Positions 34,300 through 43,411 of a stretch of DNA of 64,000 nt are shown one piece after another. Under the pieces are notes generated by a model. That model was given only the letters and a program-made list of their open reading frames with translations, ran no database searches and was not told the origin of the DNA. The position numbers and the translations under genes were made by a program. Positions within the stretch are counted from its first letter, which is position 1; each line of letters begins with the position of its first letter. Source of the DNA: Candidatus Gastranaerophilales bacterium (lineage in GTDB: Bacteria; Cyanobacteriota; Vampirovibrionia; Gastranaerophilales; Gastranaerophilaceae); contig CALVBT010000002.1 in NCBI GenBank assembly GCA_944325885.1, forward strand, positions 62,001 to 126,000, read 5' to 3'.

Positions 34300-35043
34300 A
34301 TGTATAACAATCGCTTTAAAGATAATAATGAATGCAGAACAAAAATTAATGAGCACAGACCGCTATCTGAGGATGCTCTAAAGCAAATTAAAGAATATTA
34401 TAAAATTGGTTTAACGTACGCATCTAACGCTATTGAAGGAAACACTCTTAATTTAGCTGAAACAAAAGTAGTGCTTGAAGATGGCATAACTATTGGCGGT
34501 AAATCATTAAAAGAGCATTATGAAGCAATAGGGCATGCAAAAGCATTTGATAAAATTGTGGAATTATCTCAAAATGCTATTTTTACTGAAGAAGATATAA
34601 AATCACTACATAAGCTTTTTTACAACCAAATTGATGAAGTAAACGCTGGCAAATATAGAACCAGTCAAGTTATTATCACAGGTTCTGATGTTGAATTGCC
34701 AAAACCAGAAGAACTTAATGCAAAGATGGCTGAATTTGTTAATTCTCTGCCACATCTAAAGGAAACATTGCATCCTGTTGAATATGCTGCAATGATTCAT
34801 ATTATTTTTGTAAATATACATCCGTTTTTAGATGGCAACGGAAGAGTTGCAAGATTGCTTATGAATTTGGCATTGTTGCAAAGTGGTTATAATATTGTTG
34901 TAATTCCACCAGTAGTTAGAGCCGATTATATTTCAGCATTGCAAGATTCTAATCATGGGGATTATGTTCCTTTTGTAAACTTCATATCTGAAATGGTATT
35001 GGAATCGCAAAAAGAATATCTAAAAATTATTAGCAGATTTTAG
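34300..35043 (+). CDS. Fic-domain protein with N-terminal inhibitory helix
   Basis: The ~247-residue protein has the canonical Fic motif HPFLDGNGRVAR near residue 178 and an upstream flap region. Near residue 45 it carries TYASNAIEGN, matching the (S/T)xxxE(G/N) inhibitory motif of class II Fic proteins, so activity should be self-restrained. It would AMPylate, or otherwise transfer nucleotides to, protein hydroxyls. No separate FicA-type antitoxin is adjacent. I start at ATG 34300 after AGAAGAGG; a TTG 30 bases upstream is possible. It is the last gene of the rightward operon, after the resolvase. Confidence 0.9.
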   Translation: MYNNRFKDNNECRTKINEHRPLSEDALKQIKEYYKIGLTYASNAIEGNTLNLAETKVVLEDGITIGGKSLKEHYEAIGHAKAFDKIVELSQNAIFTEEDIKSLHKLFYNQIDEVNAGKYRTSQVIITGSDVELPKPEELNAKMAEFVNSLPHLKETLHPVEYAAMIHIIFVNIHPFLDGNGRVARLLMNLALLQSGYNIVVIPPVVRADYISALQDSNHGDYVPFVNFISEMVLESQKEYLKIISRF

Positions 35044-35206
35044 TCCATAAAAACTTAAGTGTATTTCGTGTACCTTTTTTGTATGAAATCACCTTTGAAA
35101 TTGGTTGATTTTACATTCAAAAAAATAGTCCACAAAAAGTGTACTTTTTATAGACCATTGAAGTTTATACAGGAAAATTGAATTGCATTGCTCCTTAAAA
35201 TGCACA

Positions 35207-35243
35207 AAAGCCTTGTAATCATTGATATTACAGGGCTTTTTGT
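35207..35243. terminator. Bidirectional terminator in a 316-bp gap
   Basis: AAAGCCTTGTAAT pairs with ATTACAGGGCTTT and is flanked by A and T runs. It sits between the Fic gene and the convergent metallopeptidase gene. The rest of the gap (35044-35359) shows no gene that I can support. Confidence 0.8.
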
Positions 35244-35359
35244 TCTATTAAGTCCACTAAACTTTTCATGCCAGTTCTAAAAGACAATATTCACAACAGT
35301 TTTAGGGATTACAATAAACTCCTTATACAATGACTCAAGTTAGACTAATATATAATATG

Positions 35360-36064
35360 TCAGTCAAATGTAACAGAATTAATATCATTCTTATACAATG
35401 TCCAATTTGGCATGTATTTGTTTAAGTAACCTATGAAATCCTTATTATGAGTGCGAATTTCTGTATGGATAAGTTCGTGCAAAATAATATATTCAATATT
35501 TCTAATCTTTGTTTTGCTTAACTCAGGGTTAAAAATAGCCGTTTTATTTTCAGGATTACAAGAACCCCATCTTGATTTCATTTTCTTTATTTGCCAAGAA
35601 TTAAATTTAAAACCTGTAATATTTTCCCATCTCTTTATCAATGTGTTTAGTTTATCTTCTAATTTGGTTTTATACCATTTATTCATTAATTTATGTTTGT
35701 AATCTCTTGTTACACCTTCTTTTGCATACATTACAATTGTATTTGCACCTTGAATTTCTATTCGAGTTTTTTTATCATTTACTAATTTAAATCTATATCT
35801 TCGTCCAAATAAATAATGACTTTCTCCAGAGACATAATCTTTAGGCTCAATACGTTTTTGTTTTTGAATTATTTCAATATTATCTTTAATCCAAGATAAT
35901 TTAGAAATTGCAAAATGTCTAATTGTATCAATATCATAGCTTTCAGGTGCAGAAATTCTAACTTCAGCATTAGGAGGATATACTGAAAGATGAATGTTTT
36001 TAATGTCCTTTTTTATAACATCAATATCTATATCTTTAATTCTGACTACTGTTTTTTCTGTCAT
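35360..36064 (-). CDS. YgjP-like (DUF45) zinc metallopeptidase
   Basis: The ~234-residue protein ends with the YgjP/WLM-type zinc-peptidase signature: 'MKSRWGSCNPENKTAIFNPE', then 'IEYIILHELIHTEIRTHNKD' holding the HExxH residues and a third His. The N-terminal half is beta-rich, with 'LSVYPPNAEVRISAPE'. Family members are often encoded within or beside type I restriction operons, and their role there is not settled. ATG at 36064 is one base after the hsdR stop, so it is translated as the last gene of the restriction operon. The TTG alternative at 36082 overlaps hsdR. Confidence 0.87.
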   Translation of the reverse strand: MTEKTVVRIKDIDIDVIKKDIKNIHLSVYPPNAEVRISAPESYDIDTIRHFAISKLSWIKDNIEIIQKQKRIEPKDYVSGESHYLFGRRYRFKLVNDKKTRIEIQGANTIVMYAKEGVTRDYKHKLMNKWYKTKLEDKLNTLIKRWENITGFKFNSWQIKKMKSRWGSCNPENKTAIFNPELSKTKIRNIEYIILHELIHTEIRTHNKDFIGYLNKYMPNWTLYKNDINSVTFD

Positions 36065-36065
36065 A

Positions 36066-39000
36066 TTAATAATTCTCTGCAACTATCGCATAAATTCTTT
36101 TAGTTGTTTCTTCATCGCAATTAAGCGTGTTTTGTATTATCTGTTTAACTCTTCTGATTTTCATTGGATGAGTTTGATAACCTGCTGGAATGTTTTTTCT
36201 AAGTTCTGCATCTAATTTTATAGCAAGCTCTTCATTTGCATCCAAATTATCATATAGAGCCTTTAATGGTTTTATATTTATACTATCAGGATAATGCTTA
36301 CCCCCAGCTTGGATATCTTTTGCCAACTCTGTAATTTTTTTCAAGTATTCTTTATATTTAATTTTATCTTGTTTTTGTTCTTCTATAATATTTGTAAGCA
36401 ATTCAGACATTTTCTTATAATATTCAGGGTTAGAAGAATATTCATAATTTACAACTCTCCTAATATGGTTTGCTATAGTTTCAGCTACAGCTTTTTCTCC
36501 ATACTGATTTTCCATTTGTTCAAGTTTTTCATCAGCCTTATCACCAATAATAATCTCAATCAAAGGCATACCTTCAAAGTCAACTAGCTTATGAGCTGCA
36601 CCAGCCTCTATATAATTATCAATTAGAGTCCTCATGTCAGGCTCATACCTTTTTAAATCTATTGAATCGCCACTGGATAGAGCGACTAAATCCTTTAATC
36701 TTGTGTAATTAGCGACTTTTTCATCAATTTGTTTTGCTACTTCTGGAGTATATCCATACTCTTCATCTAAAATATCGCTTTTAAAATTTGCATAAGCTCT
36801 TATTAAGCTATTAACAGCTTTATACATATTTAATCTTTTTTTGTTATAAAATTCTTCGTCATCACCAAATTGACAACCAAAGAAATCTCTACAATCATCG
36901 TCAGTTCTAGGTTCTCTAACATCTTCACAAATACTATCGATTCTTTCAATAGCTTTGTCTAAATCAGCTCTTGCTTCTTCTTTCCTATCTTTTAACAATC
37001 CAACGATATCATCAGCGTCAAACTTTTCAAAAGCGTTAGAGGTGTAATCGTGAACAGATTTTTCAAGAGCGTTAAACAAATCTTTATAGTCAACAATATA
37101 ACCATAATCTTTAGTTTCACCATCAAGTCTGTTTACCCTACAAACAGCTTGAAACAATGTATGGTCTTGCATTTTTTTATCTATATACAAATAAGTCGCA
37201 GATGGAGCATCAAAACCTGTTAATAATTTATCTACTACTATTAACAGCTTCATATTATTAGGCTCTTTTTTGAACTTGTCCTTTACTTCTTTTTCATACT
37301 GTTCCGCAACTTTTTCTTTATTTGGAGTTTCATTACTAATTCCTAACATTTTCAAATATATATCATATTTTTCCAATGTTTGAGATGGAGTTTCTTCTCC
37401 AGTATCTTCTGTTCTGATATCTTTATGAGATGGTGAATAAGAGGTAACAACAGCACACTTCTTAAAATTTTTTGCTTGGAATATTTCCCAAAATTTACAA
37501 GCTTCATAGATACTGCCAGCAACAAGCATAGCATTACCTTTGCCACTTTCCAATCGTTCTTTTATGCCAAAATCATAGATAATATCATTTGCAATTTTTT
37601 CTAATCTTGAGTGAGAACTTGATACAACTTGCAAATTAGCCCATTGTTTTTTTAACTTTGTTTTTGCAGATTCAGTCAATCCACTAGTTTTAAGTTCAAA
37701 CCATTCATCAATTTTATCTTGCTGTGTTATATATTGAGGAACATCTCGAGGTTCATATCTTAAATCCAATATAACTTTATCTTCAACAGCTTCTTTAAAT
37801 TTATATGTATGAATATATGAGCCAAAGGTCTTAACAGATTCTTTGTTTTCCTTTAATAACGGTGTGCCTGTAAAACCAATAAATATTGCATTTGGCAATA
37901 TCTCTTTCATTGCTTCATGAAGTTTGCCAGATTGAGTTCTATGACATTCATCTACAAAAACAAGTATCTTTCCTTTAGGAGAAAACTCTTTTGAAATAGT
38001 TTTTTTAAGATTCTCTATAAACTCATCAGTTGCTTTATCATCGTTAGATTTTGTAGCACATCCGAATTTGTGAACTAACGAGCATATTAACCTATCTTCG
38101 CTTTTATCAAGTCTTTCAATTAAATCAGAGCCACTTTTTGTTCTAATTATTGTCTCGCCAACTCCAGCAAAAACACCTTCAATCTGCTCATCAAGTTCAA
38201 CTCTATCAGTAATTACAAGAACTCTTCCATCTGGATAAAATTCTTTGTACCATTTTGCAAGCCATACCATTGTAAGGCTTTTACCACTTCCTTGTGTGTG
38301 CCAAATAATACCATCATTGCCATCTTGAATTCTTTTTTGTGCACACTTTACACCAAAATACTGGTTTTGTCTACACAATTTCTTAACACCACAATCAAAC
38401 ACAATAAAATCGTGTATCATTTCAAGAAATCTTTTCTTGTTTAACAATGCTTTTATTTCATCAAAAAATCCTATTTTAAAAGCCTCTTTAGCTTCATAGT
38501 CGTATTCCTTCCACTGAAGATAATATTTTTCAGGTGTTAATGTTGTTCCATACCTCAGCCCTTGAGATTCATTTCCTGCTATTACAAACTGAACAGTCGT
38601 AAAGAATTGAGTAATTTCTCTTCTTTGATTTGTAAGATTTTGCCTTATCGCTTGTGCAACATCAACCCTACCACTTTTTAGTTCTATAACAGCTAATGCA
38701 ATCCCATTAACATAAATAACGATATCAGGTCTTTTTTCGTGATTTCCTTTATAAGTAACTTCTTCAGCTACATAAAAATCATTTTTTGTAATATCATTCC
38801 AATTAATATAATGTACTCTTTCACTAACAGAACTACCATCCAGTTTAAAAGCTTCACCATATCTAATTAATGAATAAAACTCTTTATTTGCGTTATATAA
38901 CTTATCAATATTATCATTACCAACACCCAATCTTGCAATATTTTCAAGGTGATTTATTGCTTTTCTGATTAGCTCATTGCAATAGCCTTGAGACTTCAAA

Positions 39001-39161
39001 AACTTTATCAAAGGCTCTTTTTCTATATTAGAATTACATTCTCTATCTTGCCAAAAACCAAGATATTTATATCCCATATCTTCTCTTAGCAACAAATCAA
39101 CAACCCTATTTTGGGTCTTTCGTTCTGTATCTCCAATTCTTCTTTCAAAAGTTATTGTCAT
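36066..39161 (-). CDS. hsdR: Type I restriction enzyme, R (motor/nuclease) subunit
   Basis: The 1031-residue protein begins with the HSDR_N nuclease domain (RPDIVIYVNGIALAVIELKS near residue 145, the D-x(n)-E-x-K nuclease motif). Two RecA-like motor domains follow: Walker A 'IIWHTQGSGKSLTMVWLAKW' near 285, the DEAD-type box 'DECHRTQSGKLHE' near 400, 'GFTGTPLLKENK' and the later 'LLTGFDAPSATYLYID' and 'VCRVNRLDG' motifs. It translocates and cuts unmethylated DNA in the R2M2S complex. It follows hsdS by 8 bp with TAGGAG before ATG. It appears intact. Confidence 0.96.
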   Translation of the reverse strand: MTITFERRIGDTERKTQNRVVDLLLREDMGYKYLGFWQDRECNSNIEKEPLIKFLKSQGYCNELIRKAINHLENIARLGVGNDNIDKLYNANKEFYSLIRYGEAFKLDGSSVSERVHYINWNDITKNDFYVAEEVTYKGNHEKRPDIVIYVNGIALAVIELKSGRVDVAQAIRQNLTNQRREITQFFTTVQFVIAGNESQGLRYGTTLTPEKYYLQWKEYDYEAKEAFKIGFFDEIKALLNKKRFLEMIHDFIVFDCGVKKLCRQNQYFGVKCAQKRIQDGNDGIIWHTQGSGKSLTMVWLAKWYKEFYPDGRVLVITDRVELDEQIEGVFAGVGETIIRTKSGSDLIERLDKSEDRLICSLVHKFGCATKSNDDKATDEFIENLKKTISKEFSPKGKILVFVDECHRTQSGKLHEAMKEILPNAIFIGFTGTPLLKENKESVKTFGSYIHTYKFKEAVEDKVILDLRYEPRDVPQYITQQDKIDEWFELKTSGLTESAKTKLKKQWANLQVVSSSHSRLEKIANDIIYDFGIKERLESGKGNAMLVAGSIYEACKFWEIFQAKNFKKCAVVTSYSPSHKDIRTEDTGEETPSQTLEKYDIYLKMLGISNETPNKEKVAEQYEKEVKDKFKKEPNNMKLLIVVDKLLTGFDAPSATYLYIDKKMQDHTLFQAVCRVNRLDGETKDYGYIVDYKDLFNALEKSVHDYTSNAFEKFDADDIVGLLKDRKEEARADLDKAIERIDSICEDVREPRTDDDCRDFFGCQFGDDEEFYNKKRLNMYKAVNSLIRAYANFKSDILDEEYGYTPEVAKQIDEKVANYTRLKDLVALSSGDSIDLKRYEPDMRTLIDNYIEAGAAHKLVDFEGMPLIEIIIGDKADEKLEQMENQYGEKAVAETIANHIRRVVNYEYSSNPEYYKKMSELLTNIIEEQKQDKIKYKEYLKKITELAKDIQAGGKHYPDSINIKPLKALYDNLDANEELAIKLDAELRKNIPAGYQTHPMKIRRVKQIIQNTLNCDEETTKRIYAIVAENY

Positions 39162-39169
39162 GTTTTCTC

Positions 39170-41029
39170 CTAATGACTATTTAGTAGATTTTTACTTTCT
39201 TGAATGGCTTTTATTATTGCACTATCTGTAAAGAATGGCTTTTCAAGTTTTGGCTTCCATTCTGCATTATTGTTTATATATTCTTTGATGTTGACAAGCG
39301 TTATTTCTTTATTTTGAGCTTTTAAATCAAGTATTGTATAGTCAATAGTTGCTAGGACCTCTAGTTCATTATTGCTTTTATAGCGGAAATTCTGTTCTAG
39401 CCATAATAAACTATCTTCTGAATAATACTTATCGAAATATGTTTTAGCTTTAGCTATTTCACTGGAAGCTATTAAGCCCCGTTGTTTTACTTCTTTCACA
39501 TATTTATTTCTAATCGCAATCCCTTCTCCTCCACTATATTTCATCTGTGGATTATATGGTCCCATTGCCTTTTTTAAATATTCATCTATTGGTAAATTAT
39601 TATGTCTTTTAAATAAATAAGATAGTTTTTGTCTTCTAAATGCTCCTAATGGATATTGATTACTTCCAAATTTATACGCTAACATTGATATAATAATTGC
39701 ATCTTTAAATTCATCATTTGCAACTTTTTTATTGGCAGGTGTACTCATTTTTTTTGCATTGAATAATTCAACTTTATTTGGACTATTTAAAAGTCTCTTT
39801 TTCCCGGTTAAAAGTTCTTGCATCATGCCTGTTTTTAAGTCTTTATACTTGTTAAGCTCTTTTTCTAATGCTTCAATTTCAGCATCCATATCAAATAATA
39901 AATGAGCAATCTTTTTTTGTTCTTCATATTTAGGTATTTTTATTGTAGATTGAATAAAATTATCTTTTGATAAGTTGTATCTTGTAGAGCCTTGAGCTAA
40001 TCGCATCATTAATTCTCTTCCAAATTTTGACCTAAACAAATATACTAAAAATAAAGAATCGACTTCGTTATTTTTCCTTAATCTAAATCCAAAACAAAAA
40101 CTATTTAAGTATAAATTTTCAATCTCATTCATTAAGACAGAACACATTCCGACTTCTTCGGGAGTCTCAGACGAAGTATTAAAGAAAATATCATTTTTTT
40201 TGCATAAGTATTGTGATTCTGTTGGCTTAATATTGACTTTTTCAAAAGTATTAGTATTTACAGAAATATTATTCATTATATTTAAAAATGTTATATAATA
40301 AGCATTTCCTGTTTCGAAATCTTGTTTTGTTTTACCAGATAATCCAGTATATGTAACTCCTAAGTCGCCTAAAATTCTATTCTCCCAATTCTCTTTAGGT
40401 GTAAGAAGTTTTTGCATAGTCGCAGTTTTTAGGTCTTTCTTTTTATTTATTAACTTTTGAGTTGCCTCAATGAGTTCATCTATATCACTCAAAACCTCTG
40501 CAATCTTCTCTTGCTCTGGTAATGGTGGAAGAAGAATCGGCAGATTCATAATAAGAGTCTTGTTTAATCCTCCTCTGCCTCCACCACCAGAAGACAATTC
40601 TCTCAATTCTTCGTATCTTTTATCAATGCATTGATAAAGAAATTCAGAATTAAAATATTTAGATGGAAGAATAGCAGCTATAGATTGGTTTGTTGACAGG
40701 TCAACATAATTTATTGCAGCAGTACCTCTTGTTTTCCCTTGCCCAGCTAAACCAATTAAAATAGAATTTTTCGGAATCATGTTTGCACTAGAATTATTTA
40801 AGCCAATTTCAGTAATTCTCCCTACAACATCATAAATTCTTTTGTTATTTAATTCTCCAGAACTCATCCATTTTATATTACCATTCCAATATTCAGAAAT
40901 AGATGTATTTGGAGTTCCTCCAGTTTTAACTTCGCTTTTATCTTTAATTTTAGCAACATCCCAATCTTCAGGAATATAGTCAAATTCTTCAGTAAATTTA
41001 TATCCTTGTTTTTCTTCTATATTATGCAT
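39170..41029 (-). CDS. hsdS: Type I restriction enzyme, S subunit with extra C-terminal domain
   Basis: Two target-recognition halves are visible. The first opens 'YIPEDWDVAKIKDKSEVKTG' and ends with the conserved 'LPPLPEQEKIAEVLSDIDEL' coil. The second opens near residue 215 ('NWENRILGDLGV') and ends 'PKYEEQKKIAHLLFDMDAEI' and 'LKTGMMQELLTGKKRL' near 415. A normal HsdS would stop there. This protein has another ~200 residues containing 'FRRQKLSYLFKRHNNLPIDE' and 'GPYNPQMKYSGGEGIA', which suggest a DUF4065-like (SocA/Panacea-type) helical domain; this is a tentative match. It overlaps the small membrane protein gene by 8 bp. Confidence 0.92.
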   Translation of the reverse strand: MHNIEEKQGYKFTEEFDYIPEDWDVAKIKDKSEVKTGGTPNTSISEYWNGNIKWMSSGELNNKRIYDVVGRITEIGLNNSSANMIPKNSILIGLAGQGKTRGTAAINYVDLSTNQSIAAILPSKYFNSEFLYQCIDKRYEELRELSSGGGGRGGLNKTLIMNLPILLPPLPEQEKIAEVLSDIDELIEATQKLINKKKDLKTATMQKLLTPKENWENRILGDLGVTYTGLSGKTKQDFETGNAYYITFLNIMNNISVNTNTFEKVNIKPTESQYLCKKNDIFFNTSSETPEEVGMCSVLMNEIENLYLNSFCFGFRLRKNNEVDSLFLVYLFRSKFGRELMMRLAQGSTRYNLSKDNFIQSTIKIPKYEEQKKIAHLLFDMDAEIEALEKELNKYKDLKTGMMQELLTGKKRLLNSPNKVELFNAKKMSTPANKKVANDEFKDAIIISMLAYKFGSNQYPLGAFRRQKLSYLFKRHNNLPIDEYLKKAMGPYNPQMKYSGGEGIAIRNKYVKEVKQRGLIASSEIAKAKTYFDKYYSEDSLLWLEQNFRYKSNNELEVLATIDYTILDLKAQNKEITLVNIKEYINNNAEWKPKLEKPFFTDSAIIKAIQESKNLLNSH

Positions 41030-41474
41030 TATTCACCGTACTTTTAAATTCTTTATTATCTTTTTGGAAACCATAATTTGCATTGCCAAGCACAAAATCT
41101 AGTTCTCCAAGCATTTCATTAAATCGTTTCATTATTTGAATCATTTCTTCTTGGTTTTTAACAGGATAGGTGTGGTAATTAAATAGAAAATTACACAGTA
41201 TTTTATATTTTTCTCTATCCTTTGTGTTTAACAAGAAAATAAATTTACTTGCTTTAGACATAAGCCATTGAAGAATCCTTTGAGCTTCGTCTTTGTTATA
41301 CACAGTAAATCGACTACACACCTCATCCAGTTCATTTGCAAGCTCAAGTCTTTGGTTTCTAATACTTTGAATATTTTGCTGATATGCCAAGTAACATTGC
41401 ACAGCACTAAAGAAAGTAATCGCTATAGCACACATCCATTCAGCATTTTGTTGTAATAAGTGTAGTAGTGTCAT
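41022..41474 (-). CDS. Small membrane protein inside the restriction operon
   Basis: The 150-residue protein has one N-terminal transmembrane helix (MCAIAITFFSAVQCYLAYQQ) followed by a ~100-residue helical cytoplasmic part with 'LANELDEVCSRF' and 'EEMIQIMKRFNEMLGELDFV'. No family is recognised. It overlaps hsdS by 8 bp and starts 28 bp after the OLD nuclease gene. Its position between a nuclease and a specificity subunit suggests a role in the same defence operon, perhaps as a membrane effector or anchor. That is inference from context. Confidence 0.68.
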   Translation of the reverse strand: MTLLHLLQQNAEWMCAIAITFFSAVQCYLAYQQNIQSIRNQRLELANELDEVCSRFTVYNKDEAQRILQWLMSKASKFIFLLNTKDREKYKILCNFLFNYHTYPVKNQEEMIQIMKRFNEMLGELDFVLGNANYGFQKDNKEFKSTVNNA

Positions 41475-41501
41475 AAAAATTTATTCCTTATAATCATTGT
41501 G

Positions 41502-43400
41502 TTAATTGTTTAAGTCAAAGTATTCAAGTATTTTATTGCAAATTACTTTTAATTTAGGATGATTACTAGATAAATTTGTAGGATTTGGCTTAAAATCTTC
41601 TGCTATTATTTTTTTTGCATTTTCAGTCAATTTTTCTACATCAATATCTTGATACTTTCGTCTAATATATATTTTCAATTCTTCAAGAATTGGTTTTTCA
41701 TTTGCATATTCAAAATCCCAACCCGTAACTTTTATCATTTCATTTAAAGCTTTTTTGTATTGTCTTATAACATATTCACTCTTTAGAGTATCTTCAATAG
41801 TTCCTTTTGAAATGATATTATCATCAAGTTCTTTTATTGTTTTAACATTATCATCAGAGTACGGGGAACCTAAATTAAGAATTCTTTTTTTATACTCAAT
41901 TCCATCATTATCAGCATCAACAATAGTAAACACTGGAACATTGTAGTAATTTAACATACTTGCAGTGGATACAATTTTTGAACCTAAGCCATTTGTTATA
42001 TTTATGCAATTATTCTTTTTTAGAGCATTTAGAGCTTGCTTTATTATGACACAATCTGAGTATCCTTCGACTAACACTTTATAAGGTGCCAACAAATCAT
42101 TAAGAACATTTAATCCAAATGCAATCCTCAACACTTCATCATCTGCTAAATCTTTAGTATTGTCCCATTGTACTATTTTAGTATTATTATTTGGTTTAGT
42201 TACAATGTAATGTCGTTCTTTATTTTTAATATCAATCATAAATTGGGAATGAGTTGCGATAAAAACATAATTATTTTGCCCAATTTTAAGCAATTCTTCT
42301 CTTATATATCTAATCCCAGAAGGATGCATGTGAACTTCTGGTTCATCAATCACAATTACATTATTTTTCAACATATTAGTTTCGTTTGCAACAGATATGC
42401 TCAAAATGAGAGATAAAATATGTTTAGCACCTTCACTCCTATCTTTCATTCCAAAGGAATTATCTGGGTCAGCTTTATCAATCACAAATATATCTAATTG
42501 CATAGTATCTTGAATGGTTATATCAAATTCTACAGAACTTTCTTTCCATACTTTTTGAACGTAGTCAGTGAGTGTATTTTTAAGCTTTGTCTCCAATCTT
42601 CTTATAGCTGTTTTATTTCCGTTAATTTCTGCAATTTTATTTGATATAGATTCTTGAGTTTTATAACCTGCAAGAGAAAATATGTTTTTTAAAGGGTATG
42701 ATATAGTTGAATCAGTTGCAAAATCGTTTAAATCAATTGTGTTTGTGATTAAATATTCAGGCTTTGCTTCCCATTTTGAGAAATTTAAATTACATTTATC
42801 ATATTCTTCATTAAATACATCTTCTAATATTGTATCTAATTCATTTTTTGACAGAGTTTTATATTCAATTGTTTGACTTGTTGATGAAGGAATTTTTGAA
42901 GTTAAGCAAATTTCATATTTGAAATTATCCTCTGGTTCACCTGAAGTTGAATCCAATTTTATATATGAATAATTGCTTAACATTTCTTCGTTTAGAATGT
43001 TAAAATTTGTACTATAACTTGTGATAAAAGAAGTTTTGCCTTTTTCTAAATATACATTAAGAGATATTTTATCAAATGCAAGATTGCTTAACAGGTCATT
43101 CGGTATATCTATATTATCAGATATTATACTCTTCCATTCTGATTCATCAGAGTATATAAAATCAAAATAAGTATCTACATATTTTCTATCTTCAAGTGAA
43201 GTATTTTTGAGGTCTTCATAATTTACAGGAGTTTTAGGTGGATTTATTAAACCAATAGCGTTTAAAAAATTAGATTTTCCAGTTTCATTTAGCCCAACTA
43301 ATACTGTTGTGTAACTTTCATCAATCTTTTTTACTTCAATATGTGTATCTTCAATAGACTTATAATTTAACACTCTAATATTAGATAATTGCAACGACAT
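41502..43400 (-). CDS. OLD-family ATP-dependent endonuclease (AAA ATPase plus TOPRIM)
   Basis: The 632-residue protein has an SMC/RecF-like ATPase: Walker A 'VLVGLNETGKSNFLNAIGLI' near residue 33, an ABC-type signature region 'RSEGAKHILSLILSI' and Walker B 'NNVIVIDEPEVHMHPSGIRY', then the switch His in 'VFIATHSQFMID'. The C-terminal TOPRIM domain follows: 'YKVLVEGYSDCVIIKQAL' with its Glu, and 'VFTIVDADNDGIEYK' with D-x-D. This is the class 1 OLD layout. OLD nucleases act in phage defence alone or with partners (for example GajA in Gabija). It sits between hsdM (11 bp upstream) and the small membrane protein, with AAGGAG before ATG. Confidence 0.9.
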   Translation of the reverse strand: MSLQLSNIRVLNYKSIEDTHIEVKKIDESYTTVLVGLNETGKSNFLNAIGLINPPKTPVNYEDLKNTSLEDRKYVDTYFDFIYSDESEWKSIISDNIDIPNDLLSNLAFDKISLNVYLEKGKTSFITSYSTNFNILNEEMLSNYSYIKLDSTSGEPEDNFKYEICLTSKIPSSTSQTIEYKTLSKNELDTILEDVFNEEYDKCNLNFSKWEAKPEYLITNTIDLNDFATDSTISYPLKNIFSLAGYKTQESISNKIAEINGNKTAIRRLETKLKNTLTDYVQKVWKESSVEFDITIQDTMQLDIFVIDKADPDNSFGMKDRSEGAKHILSLILSISVANETNMLKNNVIVIDEPEVHMHPSGIRYIREELLKIGQNNYVFIATHSQFMIDIKNKERHYIVTKPNNNTKIVQWDNTKDLADDEVLRIAFGLNVLNDLLAPYKVLVEGYSDCVIIKQALNALKKNNCINITNGLGSKIVSTASMLNYYNVPVFTIVDADNDGIEYKKRILNLGSPYSDDNVKTIKELDDNIISKGTIEDTLKSEYVIRQYKKALNEMIKVTGWDFEYANEKPILEELKIYIRRKYQDIDVEKLTENAKKIIAEDFKPNPTNLSSNHPKLKVICNKILEYFDLNN

Positions 43401-43411
43401 ACGATACTCCT

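Noticed and set aside
33670-35043. DNA inversion by the small resolvase acting on hsdS
   Set aside because: I found no inverted-repeat pair around hsdS and only one hsdS gene, so there is no sign of a shufflon-type arrangement.
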